Assembly (NCBI GenBank): GCA_036677685.1
Contig: JAVBWA010000044.1
Coordinates: forward strand, 1-42,753
Source: JAQUBU01 sp036677685
GTDB lineage: Bacteria > Bacillota > Syntrophomonadia > Syntrophomonadales > Syntrophomonadaceae
Direction: 5' to 3'
Length of the DNA: 42,753 nt
Below, piece after piece: positions 7,746-15,606 of this stretch. Below the pieces are notes generated by a model. That model was not told where the DNA came from. It was given only the letters and a program-made list of their open reading frames with translations, and made no database searches. The position numbers and the translations under genes are program-made. Numbering within the stretch: position 1 is the first letter of the stretch; each line of letters opens with the position of its first letter.

Positions 7746-7788
7746 ACCTTATATACTGTATATATACGATATATACAGTATATAAGGT
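7746..7788. promoter_or_regulatory. Perfect 20-bp inverted-repeat operator of the GntR operon
   Basis: ACCTTATATACTGTATATAT (7746-7765), spacer ACG, then its exact reverse complement (7769-7788). Each arm contains the smaller near-palindrome TATACTGTATA, so two dimers could bind side by side. It lies just upstream of the GntR gene, overlapping likely TATACT/TATATA -10 sequences. Confidence 0.9.
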
Positions 7789-7950
7789 TTAACCGGCAGT
7801 GTCAATAAATAATTTTTATTATTATTGTCGAAGTTTGGCAGGAGAAGGGGTGGCTGAACGAGAATTTAAGAAAATAGGGTATTGGTCGCGGTAAGACTTG
7901 TGCCGTTAGTAAGAGAAGATCCTAAATTATTATTGAATTTATGTGAATAT

Positions 7951-8023
7951 AAGAGGCGAAAGGCCCCCCGCCTCGTTGCAGCGGTATGTTGAAACTACAC
8001 CCCGCAGTTTCTTCCGATGCTTA
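7951..8023 (+). repeat. Family A repeat, copy A4 (compact form)
   Basis: AAGAGGCG (7951-7958) is separated from CGCCTCGTT (7969-7977) by only 10 nt, so the long interior of other copies is absent while the closing stem is kept. The tail GCAGCGGTATGTTGAAACT, GCAGTTT and CTTCCGATGCTTA follow. The element ends about 20 bp before the diguanylate cyclase start. Confidence 0.85.
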
Positions 8024-8043
8024 TATGATTGGTAGGTGGTGCT

Positions 8044-10107
8044 ATGGCTAATGCTCTAAACTTTGCTTTGTCACTGTCGGGGATAATGTACTTCCTGCTG
8101 ATTTGGTTTTCCTGGAGGCGCAGGAATAATCCCGGTGCAAAAAGTTTTGCATTTCTTATGCTGGCTTATGGTGTTTATTCGCTGGGGTACTATTTTGAAC
8201 TGCACAGCTCGAATCTGCAAGAAATAACCTTTTGGCTGAAGTTTGAATATTTAGGTGTTGCTTTCATTCCTTCTTTATGGCTGCTTTTTTGCATACAATA
8301 CACGGAAAGCAAGAGACTGGCAAATCCTAAACTAATAACTACGCTTTTTATCCTGTCATTTATTACTCTGTTGGTAGTGTATACTAGCAGTTATCACCAA
8401 CTTTTTCATCGACCGCTAGCAATTAATATAAAAGATGGGCTTTCGATCGCGGCCCTAAAACACGGACTGTGGTGCTGGGTGCATATGACTTATTTGAACC
8501 TGGGCGAGATCGGCGGAAGTATTCTTTTGTTAATCAAGTGGCGTTATACTGTGGGAAATCAACGCCGCCAGGTTGGAGCAATGTTTATCGGTTCACTGCT
8601 TCCCTGGTTAAGCCTGATTTTCTTTCTTTCCGGCAACACTCCTTTAAATTTGGATTTAGGTCCCATTGTATTCATATTTACCGGTTTAATATATATGTGG
8701 AGTATGTTCCGCTACCATATTTTTGAACTTTTGCCGGTTGCGCGCAGCACCGTATTCGAAAAAATGGGGGATGCGGTGATGGTCTTGGATGCAGAAAACC
8801 GGATTATTGATTATAATTTGGCCGCAGTAGAGCTTTTTAATAAAAAGCCGGCTCAAAGCGGCCAGTATATTGAAGAGTATTTTGAAGAATTGCCAATCCT
8901 GGCTTATAAGATAAACAATATTGATTCAGGAAATATGGAACTGCATCTGGGGATCAATGGAAATCTGCAGTGGGTTCACATACGCATTTCCCATCTCCTC
9001 GATGAGCAAAGTGAACTGGGGGGGCGTCTGGTTATAATCAGGGATATAAGCACTCGTAAAAGGGATGAATCCAGGCTGGAGGAAATTAATGACGAACTGT
9101 TAAAACGGGTTGGAGAACTAAATCAGCATAATTCCCAGATCAGAACCCTGAACAGGATGATAGCTTTATTGCAGGCCTGCGAACACTTGCAAGAAAGTCA
9201 CCGGATTCTGACGGAGTATATGCCGCAAGTATTTTCCGGAGTGGCGGGGGGGTTCTATATCAGGCGCGAAGGAAGCAAGTTAATGGATCTGGCTGCGAGC
9301 TGGAATTTATATAGGCCCTTAAAACCGCTTATTTCGATGCAGGAGTGTTTGGCCCTGCAAAGGCAGGTATTTTACTTACTAAAGGCAGGCCAGGATAAAT
9401 TAGGCTGTGAACATTTGGACCGGGATGACGGGTACGATTATCTTTGCGTTCCGGTAATGGTTCAGGGTGAAATTATAGGTTTGCTGCATTTCTTTGCTCC
9501 GGGTACTGAATTGGATGAACAGCGCTTGACCGCAGACCGGGCCGCCACCGACTCCATTGCTTTGGCCCTGGCTAATATAAAGATGCGTGAGATGCTTATT
9601 GAACAGTCCATTCACGACCCCTTGACCCGCTTGTATAACCGCCGTTATATGGAAGAAACCCTGCGCCGGGAAATATTGAGGGCTGAACGTAATTCTGCTT
9701 CTCTCGCGGTTATAATGGTAGATGTTGATCATTTCAAACGTTTTAATGATAATTACGGACACTCAACTGGCGATATGATATTACATAAAGTAAGCCTTAT
9801 AATAGAAAACAGCATTCGGGGTGATGATGTAGCCTGCCGTTACGGGGGTGAAGAATTTGTCCTGATTATGCCCGGAACAGTTTTGGAAGTTGCGCAGCAG
9901 CGCGCGGAGGCATTGCGGGAACGAGTTAAGGCCAAATATTTGATTATTAATGATCAGATCCAGGAGAGGATAACGATTTCACTGGGAATAGCGGTTTATC
10001 CTGAACATGGTCTGCACCCCGAAGCTTTGCTCAAGAGTGCCGACCATGCCCTGTACCAGGCCAAAGAAGCCGGGCGCGACCGGGTGATGGTTGCCGGGCT
10101 GTCATGA
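8044..10107 (+). CDS. Membrane diguanylate cyclase (7TM-PAS-GAF-GGDEF)
   Basis: 687-aa c-di-GMP synthase. Residues 1-225 hold about seven membrane helices of the histidine-kinase N-terminal 7TM type. A PAS domain follows (about 235-345; VMVLDAENRIIDYNLAAVELF), then a coiled coil (about 345-375), a GAF domain (about 375-520) and a GGDEF domain (about 525-687). The active-site motif is GGEEF (601-605) with DVDHFKRFND upstream. An RxxD inhibitory site (RGDD, 592-595) sits five residues before it, so product feedback inhibition is expected. The start is chosen at ATG 8044 behind GGTGG, not at the TTG 15 bp upstream. No EAL or effector gene is adjacent. The 7TM and GAF modules suggest sensing of a membrane-borne and a cytosolic small ligand. 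Confidence 0.93.
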   Translation: MANALNFALSLSGIMYFLLIWFSWRRRNNPGAKSFAFLMLAYGVYSLGYYFELHSSNLQEITFWLKFEYLGVAFIPSLWLLFCIQYTESKRLANPKLITTLFILSFITLLVVYTSSYHQLFHRPLAINIKDGLSIAALKHGLWCWVHMTYLNLGEIGGSILLLIKWRYTVGNQRRQVGAMFIGSLLPWLSLIFFLSGNTPLNLDLGPIVFIFTGLIYMWSMFRYHIFELLPVARSTVFEKMGDAVMVLDAENRIIDYNLAAVELFNKKPAQSGQYIEEYFEELPILAYKINNIDSGNMELHLGINGNLQWVHIRISHLLDEQSELGGRLVIIRDISTRKRDESRLEEINDELLKRVGELNQHNSQIRTLNRMIALLQACEHLQESHRILTEYMPQVFSGVAGGFYIRREGSKLMDLAASWNLYRPLKPLISMQECLALQRQVFYLLKAGQDKLGCEHLDRDDGYDYLCVPVMVQGEIIGLLHFFAPGTELDEQRLTADRAATDSIALALANIKMREMLIEQSIHDPLTRLYNRRYMEETLRREILRAERNSASLAVIMVDVDHFKRFNDNYGHSTGDMILHKVSLIIENSIRGDDVACRYGGEEFVLIMPGTVLEVAQQRAEALRERVKAKYLIINDQIQERITISLGIAVYPEHGLHPEALLKSADHALYQAKEAGRDRVMVAGLS

Positions 10108-10120
10108 TATAAGGATATTA

Positions 10121-11776
10121 TTAATATTTTAATTCTTCATACAGCTTATAGCCTCCGCTTATATTTTTAGTTTGAAAACCATGCTGGCGAAGGATGCGGT
10201 TGGCAATATAGCTGCGCAGACCCACCTGGCAGTAAAGCAATATTTCCTTATCCCGCGGTATTTCATCCAGGCGGCTGCGAATTTCATCCACCGGGATATT
10301 GTGAGCGCCTTCTACCATGCCGCTTTTGGTTTCAGCCGGACTGCGGACATCCACCAGATAAGCGCCCGCTTCAACCCGGGATGCGACTTCATTCCAGTAT
10401 ACTACTTCGATATCGTTACGGATTATATTGGCTGCTGTGTAAGCGACCATATTTACCGGATCTTTGGCTGAAGAAAAAGGCGGCGCATAAGCCAGTTCAA
10501 GCTCCTGCAGGTCAAATACGGTCATCCCCGCGCGTATGGCGGTGGCTAAAACGTCAATTCTTTTATCAACCCCGTCATAGCCGACAATTTGAGCTCCCAG
10601 CACTTTGCCGTCTTGGGGGGTAAAAAGCAGTTTAATGGTCATCTGGTTGGCTCCCGGATAATATATGGCATGCGAATTGGAGTGGATATGGCAAACCAAG
10701 TAATCCCAGCCCAGTTCCTGCAGCTTCTTCTCGTTCTTCCCGGTAACCGCAATAGTCATATCCAAAAACTTGAGTATGCCGGTTCCCTGGATGCCGCTGT
10801 ATTTTATGGCCCGGCCCGCAAGATTGTTGGCTACGATCCATCCCTGGCGGTTGGCTGGCCCGGCCAGGGGCAGCAAGGTGTCCTTACCGCTGATTATATC
10901 CTTTACCTGTATCGCATCACCGGCGGCATAAATGGCGGGGTCGGAGGTTTGCAGATAATCGTCAACCAGTATTCCGCCGGTGGCCCCGATAGCGAGACCT
11001 GCCTCCGCTGCCAGCCAGGCTTCAGGCTTGACTCCGATGCCCATGATTACCATATCGGCAGCAATGATCCGACCACTGGCCAGGGCAACTTGTTCAACAT
11101 ACTCCTGGCCGCTCATAGCCGTTGGCCTATCATTTAAAATGAGCTTGATACCCTCCCAGGCCAGGTAATTGTGGACGATCGAAGCCATATCAGGATCCAG
11201 GGTTACCATAACCTGAGGCCCAGCTTCGACCAGGGTTACCTCAATGCCACGCAGGTGAAGCATTTCCGCCATTTCCATTCCGATAAACCCGGCTCCGATT
11301 ACCAGAGCCTGCCGGACTTGCTTTTCTTCGATATAATTTTTTATTATGTCACTATCGGGAATGTTGCGTACGGTAAACACATTGGCTTTGTTTATTCCAT
11401 CGATCGGAGGAATTACGGGAGCGGCTCCGGGGCAGAGGACCAGGTAATCATAATTTTCCGTATAGGTATCTCCGCTGAGCACGTTTTTAACGGCAATCCT
11501 TTTCTCTGCGGGATAAATTTTCTGCACTTCGCTCCAATTACGAATATCAATATTGAAACGCTGGGACATCGAACGCGGGGTTTGCACCAGAAGATTTTTT
11601 CTTTTAGGAATAACTCCCCCAACATAGTAGGGCAGGCCGCAATTGGCAAAAGAAATATCTTCCCCCCGTTCGAACATAATAATTTCAGCGGCCTCATCAA
11701 GACGCCTCAAGCGGGCCGCTACGCTAGCACCTGCAGCGACTCCCCCTACAATTAGAACTTTTTTACCCATATGCAT
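10121..11776 (-). CDS. CoA-disulfide reductase with C-terminal rhodanese domain
   Basis: 551-aa FAD/NAD(P)-dependent pyridine nucleotide-disulfide reductase. The FAD site VGGVAAGASVAARL is near residues 10-22. The single active cysteine lies in SFANCGLPYY (Cys46), the hallmark of CoA-disulfide reductase/NADH oxidase/persulfide reductase enzymes. The second dinucleotide site is VIGAGFIGMEMAE. The last 90 residues are a rhodanese domain with active loop CQVGLRS. The fusion matches CoADR-RHD, which reduces CoA-disulfide, CoA-persulfide or polysulfide. The frame extends 30 codons upstream to 11866, but homology starts at MGKKVLIVGG; ATG at 11776 or 11770 is likely. It converges with the cyclase gene (13-bp gap). 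It may protect against sulfane sulfur or oxidants. Confidence 0.9.
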   Translation of the reverse strand: MHMGKKVLIVGGVAAGASVAARLRRLDEAAEIIMFERGEDISFANCGLPYYVGGVIPKRKNLLVQTPRSMSQRFNIDIRNWSEVQKIYPAEKRIAVKNVLSGDTYTENYDYLVLCPGAAPVIPPIDGINKANVFTVRNIPDSDIIKNYIEEKQVRQALVIGAGFIGMEMAEMLHLRGIEVTLVEAGPQVMVTLDPDMASIVHNYLAWEGIKLILNDRPTAMSGQEYVEQVALASGRIIAADMVIMGIGVKPEAWLAAEAGLAIGATGGILVDDYLQTSDPAIYAAGDAIQVKDIISGKDTLLPLAGPANRQGWIVANNLAGRAIKYSGIQGTGILKFLDMTIAVTGKNEKKLQELGWDYLVCHIHSNSHAIYYPGANQMTIKLLFTPQDGKVLGAQIVGYDGVDKRIDVLATAIRAGMTVFDLQELELAYAPPFSSAKDPVNMVAYTAANIIRNDIEVVYWNEVASRVEAGAYLVDVRSPAETKSGMVEGAHNIPVDEIRSRLDEIPRDKEILLYCQVGLRSYIANRILRQHGFQTKNISGGYKLYEELKY

Positions 11777-11924
11777 TACCCGGCGTAACCGGGTTACCTC
11801 CACCACCTTTCTTAAAATAATTGTTCCCAGGACATTATTTTCTATGATAATTGAATGATAGCACATTAATAATCAAACATATGCACAGGATATTGTTTAT
11901 AATTATAATTGTTTATAATAAAAA

Positions 11925-12205
11925 TTTTGCACTTGACAGAAATCAACAGCTTTCTTGCGCCTGCTTCGTCGCCAAATGATACCATCTGCCCGGCTCGGCA
12001 CTCAAGGGGTATCGCGCTAACTCCCATCCGTGGTCGGCAAGCTTAGTGGCGATCAATCGGGAGCATCAGTAGCACCCCTAGGGTGAAATGCGCTCGCGAG
12101 TCGTATCGCTCGCCTCCTTTCTATGCCTAGGCTTTGCGGGTATCAAAAGGCTCCTGCGTCAAGCTGCTTAAAATCTATAAATTTCTGTCAAAGTCAACTG
12201 CAAAA
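11925..12205. mobile_element. Possible MITE-like insert with inverted ends
   Basis: Outer TTTTGCA (11925-11931) and TGCAAAA (12199-12205), and inner TTGACAGAAAT (11933-11943) and ATTTCTGTCAA (12181-12191), frame about 240 bp that looks richer in GC than its AT-rich flanks. No ORF of note lies inside. No target duplication was obvious and no second copy is seen in this window. It accounts for the long gap 11777-12244 together with the downstream gene's TATAAT at 12214-12219. Confidence 0.4.
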
Positions 12206-12244
12206 GTTGCGGTTATAATAATAAATTATCAGGGAGGAATGACC

Positions 12245-12796
12245 ATGTACTGGGAGCGGGCTGGAGAAGGAAATACCGGTAATACACTGGAAATAGCGGT
12301 TAAAAGGGCGCGCGAATTGGATATAAAGCATCTGGTAGTTGCCAGTTGTTCAGGCAGCACTGCTCTAAAGCTGCTGAATTCCGGTTTGCAGATAATATGT
12401 GTGACCCATCATGTTGGCTTTGCCGGACCGGGTCAGGATGAAATGCCGGAGAATACCCGGCAAGAGTTAATCCAGGCGGGGGTCAAGGTTTTAACCACGA
12501 CCCATTTGTTTGCCGGAGTGGATCGGGCGCTGCGTAATCAGTTCGGAGGGGTTTATCCGGCCGAGATTATTGCCCAAACCCTGAGGACTTTCGGGCAGGG
12601 GGTTAAGGTGGCAATAGAGATTGCCTGTATGGCTAAAGATGCGGGACTTATACCACATGGGGCTGAAGTCGTAGCCATTGGCGGAACAGCTGAAGGTGCT
12701 GATGCGGCTATCGTGGTTGTGCCGGCCCACTCCAACCATTTCTTTGCTACTGAAGTCCGGGAAATAATCTGTATGCCACGGCTTAAAAAGAAATAA
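12245..12796 (+). CDS. Pyruvate-kinase C-terminal-like stand-alone protein
   Basis: 183-aa protein resembling the family annotated as pyruvate kinase alpha/beta domain (PK-C fold), found as a free protein in archaea and anaerobic bacteria. Seen: NTGNTLEIAVKRARELDIKHLVVAS near the N-terminus, then SCSGSTALKLL, THHVGF and VVAIGGTAEGADAAIVV, which resemble the nucleotide- or effector-binding PK-C layout. It lacks the catalytic barrel, so it is not a pyruvate kinase; its function is unknown. ATG 12245 is chosen because GGGAGG (12232-12237) is 7 nt upstream; the in-frame ATG at 12239 is too close. TATAAT at 12214-12219 is a likely -10 box. Confidence 0.75.
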   Translation: MYWERAGEGNTGNTLEIAVKRARELDIKHLVVASCSGSTALKLLNSGLQIICVTHHVGFAGPGQDEMPENTRQELIQAGVKVLTTTHLFAGVDRALRNQFGGVYPAEIIAQTLRTFGQGVKVAIEIACMAKDAGLIPHGAEVVAIGGTAEGADAAIVVVPAHSNHFFATEVREIICMPRLKKK

Positions 12797-12816
12797 GCCT
12801 GCCATTTAAGCAGGCT
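12796..12816 (+). terminator. Short hairpin after the PK-C-like gene
   Basis: AGCCTGC (12796-12802) pairs with GCAGGCT (12810-12816), overlapping the stop codon. No T run follows; family B copy B2 starts at the next base and may supply the rest of the termination signal. Confidence 0.45.
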
Positions 12817-12988
12817 CCAGGGCGATGACAAAAGCGAATCTCTGCGTTATTGCAAAAAGCCCGCTCAATCAACGTACTCAAGTACGCCTCAATCGCGGGC
12901 TTTTCACAATGCCTTGATCTTCACTACTTTATTGGTGAGCGAAAGCGAACATCAGTGTGCCCGGAGGGTGCTCTTGTCATCGCCCTGG
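12817..12988. repeat. Family B structured repeat, copy B2
   Basis: Ends are a near-perfect inverted pair: CCAGGGCGATGACAAAAGC (12817-12835) with GCTCTTGTCATCGCCCTGG (12970-12988). The central stem is AAAAGCCCGC (12855-12864) with GCGGGCTTTT (12895-12904), around a 30-nt loop holding CGTAC-TCAA-GTACG. The outermost stem differs in sequence from B1 but still pairs. Confidence 0.85.
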
Positions 12989-13037
12989 GACCTTGCTGAC
13001 TTTGTCTACAATTTCAAGCCTGCCCATTTAATCCGGC

Positions 13038-13085
13038 TCAGACCGTCAAAAAAGCACTCTTCACCCTTCGGGTACTACCCTCTAC
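13038..13085. repeat. Fragment related to the family B terminus
   Basis: CTCAGACCGTCAAAAAAGC followed by ACTCT, CACCCTTCGGGT and CTACGAGG. The first part matches the left end of B1 (3947 on) and B3 (42638 on); the core hairpin is missing. It looks like a decayed or terminal fragment. The remaining sequence to 13172 shows only short GC-rich palindromes. Confidence 0.55.
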
Positions 13086-13172
13086 GAGGACTACTGATGC
13101 AGCCACCGGCTGCAATTAAGGTTGCTGATGCTCCTGTTGGTCGCTGTTAAGGTTGCGAGCATAAGGATAGTT

Positions 13173-13658
13173 TTACTCGTCAGGTTCGTAGTCAAAATCC
13201 AGATAAGTAATCAGCCATTTCTCAGTCCCGTTGTCGAATTTGCCTACAGTTAGGGTTCCGGTATTGGAGTATGCGTAGCCTGCGCTGGTATACCAGTCGA
13301 ATTTTACCTTGAACATAACATTGCCTTGTTCATCTTCGGATTCGCGGGTTACCTGGTATTTTTCCACCCAGGGACTCGAAAAGCCGGTAACCCAATTGCT
13401 TTCTTCAAATTGCGTCAGGTACTGCTGACGAAGTTCATCGGACATCAATGCATACTGCCAGGCTCCATTTCTGGTTTTGATGGCTTCAGCCCAGGAATAG
13501 GCTGAGGATTCTGCGGTTTTTGGAGCCAGTGCGGTTTCCAGGAGTTCTATGCGCCTCTCTTCCAGCCAGTTTTGGTGCTGGATACAACGATAAGCAACGA
13601 CTGCCATAACCAACAGAATGATAATTGCTATGGACCAAAGCAAATATTTTTTGATCAT
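13173..13658 (-). CDS. Small membrane-anchored protein of unknown function
   Basis: 161 aa. Residues 3-22 are a single hydrophobic segment (KYLLWSIAIIILLVMAVVAY), followed by about 135 residues predicted outside. The extracellular part contains ALMSDELRQQYL and a C-terminal half rich in alternating Tyr/Trp/Thr residues, reminiscent of small NTF2-like or DUF4878-type extracellular domains, although no family can be assigned with certainty. An in-frame GTG 30 bp upstream exists, but the long G-rich RBS (AAGGGGGGG) lies immediately before the ATG at 13658. It is placed at the edge of the glycan locus but separately transcribed. Confidence 0.65.
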   Translation of the reverse strand: MIKKYLLWSIAIIILLVMAVVAYRCIQHQNWLEERRIELLETALAPKTAESSAYSWAEAIKTRNGAWQYALMSDELRQQYLTQFEESNWVTGFSSPWVEKYQVTRESEDEQGNVMFKVKFDWYTSAGYAYSNTGTLTVGKFDNGTEKWLITYLDFDYEPDE

Positions 13659-13817
13659 AAATTCCCCCCCTTTCCTTCTTGGAATCACACCTTCCTACTG
13701 AAAGATATGATAAGGAAAAGGCAGTTATTAAAAATATTTTGCTTCAGCACATTATCTCTATGGTTTGCCAATAAACGCTGTCGGTTATTAGTAAGTCAAT
13801 CGAATCCCGTTTATACA

Positions 13818-14366
13818 TCAACGGCCTTCAAACAAAATTTTCAATTGCGGGTGGGCAGCGGGATCATAATAATTGCTGCTTCTTATGCCGACTACGGAAT
13901 CTTGGTTTTCATTGCCCTTTATCATCAACCCGTAGTTGGGAAAATCTCTATTTAACCAGCCCCTAACCATCGAACTTAATTCGATCATCATCATGCCCTC
14001 CCATTGGGCAGGTATGACAAAACTTTGGTATGGAAAGTGCTTGGCAAAGGGTTGGCTGTTCCAGCTAAGCAGTGTTGGACCCCACGCGTTCACCAAACGA
14101 TAGATTTCTACTTCGATAGTGCCGGAGGGAATTTCGTTCCTGCAAATATGCAATTGCAAATAAGCAGATTTAATATTAAAGGACTGGTAATTATTGTTTA
14201 GTTTACCGATGTCAAACTTCAACAAGGAACGAAATGCATCACCGGGCTGCTTAAATCTTCCAAAAAAAAGTGTATTATTATCTGTATCCGGTAAAGTGAA
14301 ATTTTTGTTAGGGTAGTATTCGGAAACGAAAGCATCGATTACGGTAGGCACGGCTAACACGGGCAT
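13818..14366 (-). CDS. DNRLRE-domain structural protein
   Basis: 182 aa, almost entirely one DNRLRE-type beta-sandwich. Seen: DAFVSEYYPNKNF at the start, LLKFDIGKL, AYLQLHICRNE, IYRLVNAWGPTLLSWNSQPF and a final VVGIRSSNYYDPAAHPQLKI. Such domains occur in extracellular or spore-surface filaments of Gram-positives. No signal peptide or transmembrane segment is present, which is odd for a surface protein and would fit release by mother-cell lysis (spore coat or appendage); that is inference. GGGGAGGT sits 8 nt before ATG. It follows the epimerase gene by 24 bp in the same operon, linking it to glycan synthesis. Confidence 0.8.
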   Translation of the reverse strand: MPVLAVPTVIDAFVSEYYPNKNFTLPDTDNNTLFFGRFKQPGDAFRSLLKFDIGKLNNNYQSFNIKSAYLQLHICRNEIPSGTIEVEIYRLVNAWGPTLLSWNSQPFAKHFPYQSFVIPAQWEGMMMIELSSMVRGWLNRDFPNYGLMIKGNENQDSVVGIRSSNYYDPAAHPQLKILFEGR

Positions 14367-14390
14367 TGGCTCACCTCCCCATCAAGCATA

Positions 14391-15299
14391 TTATTCATAA
14401 TATTTTCTCATCCATTCTATGGTACGAGGAATACCTTCCTGCAGGGATATTTTGGGATTATAATTTAAATCTTTGATTGCCTTGCTGCTATCCGGGAGTT
14501 TGACGGCAGTGGTGAATTTTTCCTGGGCTTCATAAATCACCCGCTGATCGTTTTTATTCAGATATTTTAAAATCATGTCCGATATGTCTTTCATGGAGTG
14601 AAGTTCGGTCCCGGCAATATTGTATACTTCCCCCAAAATAAAATTATCTAGGATATTGGCCAGAGCAGTACAACAATCGTCTATAAATACTGAACTCCGG
14701 TGGTGGTTAAGGTACACGGTATAGGACAAATCCTTTATAACATGATAAGCAAAGATGCTGATGGCGCTACGGTAAGGGGTGTAAAACTCACCCGGTCCGT
14801 AAGTGTTGAACAAACGCACCCTCACTACCTCGTTGCCGAACATTTTCTGGGCATTAATTATCTGCAATTCGTTGACCCATTTGGATATAGCATAATCATT
14901 GAGCTGTTTAATTTCTATTTCGTCCATAATGTTTTCAAACATACGCCCGTCATAATCGCCGTAAACCTCGGAACTACTGGTGAAAATCATTTTGAACCCA
15001 TATTTATGCTGCATCCGCAGCATATTTTTGGTCCCTACCACATTGCTTATCCAAAGGTCTTCATAAAAATCTTCTCCATTCCACCTGCCATACTCGGCAG
15101 CCAGGTGGTACACATAATCAAAACGCTCTTTGCGGAATATCTCCAGCAACTGCCGGTATTTTCCCACATCACAGCGATAATAACGGTTTTCATGGCTGTG
15201 TTTAAGATCGCAAACCCAGACCTCATGCCCGCGCCTTTCCAGTTCCTTGACCAGGCTGTTGCCGACCACTCCTTTGCCTCCGGTTACCAAGACTTTCAT
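14391..15299 (-). CDS. NAD-dependent sugar epimerase/dehydratase
   Basis: 302-aa extended short-chain dehydrogenase. The Rossmann motif GGKGVVG is at residues 7-13, the catalytic Ser region is FTSSSEVYG, and the active YxxxK is Tyr136-Lys140 (YAISK). This group acts on nucleotide sugars (UDP-glucose 4-epimerase, dTDP-glucose dehydratase, UDP-glucuronate decarboxylase). With the adjacent nucleotide-sugar dehydrogenase, a UDP-uronate-derived sugar is plausible but unproven. It is the first gene of a two-gene operon with the DNRLRE protein and divergent from the dehydrogenase gene; repeat A5 lies in the shared upstream region. Confidence 0.9.
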   Translation of the reverse strand: MKVLVTGGKGVVGNSLVKELERRGHEVWVCDLKHSHENRYYRCDVGKYRQLLEIFRKERFDYVYHLAAEYGRWNGEDFYEDLWISNVVGTKNMLRMQHKYGFKMIFTSSSEVYGDYDGRMFENIMDEIEIKQLNDYAISKWVNELQIINAQKMFGNEVVRVRLFNTYGPGEFYTPYRSAISIFAYHVIKDLSYTVYLNHHRSSVFIDDCCTALANILDNFILGEVYNIAGTELHSMKDISDMILKYLNKNDQRVIYEAQEKFTTAVKLPDSSKAIKDLNYNPKISLQEGIPRTIEWMRKYYE

Positions 15300-15391
15300 T
15301 TCGGTTCCTCCCCTGGAATTGCCCTGTTTTTGTTAACAGGAAAAATCAATGCCTGATTCCTTATTATATGTACTTGGTGCACAGAATGTTT

Positions 15392-15526
15392 TAAGCATCA
15401 GAAGAAACTACGGAGCAGTTTGAACACACCGCTGCAACGAGGCGGTAGAAGAAAAACCGCTGCCTGTTTAGTTAAAAGGAACCCGACCGCTTAAAGAAGC
15501 GGGGAACATCTTTTCGCCTCGTTATA
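15392..15526 (-). repeat. Family A repeat, copy A5
   Basis: Minus-strand orientation with the TAAGCATCAG end toward the epimerase start. The closing stem is perfect over 9 bp: AACGAGGCG (15436-15444) with CGCCTCGTT (15515-15523). Inside is a second hairpin CCGCTT-AAAG-AAGCGG. This copy shows the element's architecture most clearly. It fills most of the 307-bp gap 15300-15606. Confidence 0.9.
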
Positions 15527-15606
15527 AATGGATGGTGGTTTAAGTAACCTAACTCTCTACCTTGAATATTCTGATAATACGAACAGTCTATCCGGAGGAG
15601 AAAAAT

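Noticed and set aside
10172..11755. Several long antisense ORFs under the CoA-disulfide reductase gene
   Set aside because: They are shadows of a strongly coding minus-strand gene with recognisable domains; no RBS or family match.
11777..11866. 30-codon N-terminal extension of the CoA-disulfide reductase
   Set aside because: Family homology and the FAD motif begin at MGKKVLIVGG; the extension has no RBS at its start and a disordered composition.
12914..13150. 78-aa plus-strand ORF
   Set aside because: It lies across family B copy B2 and its flanking repeat fragment; no RBS and sequence is repeat-derived.
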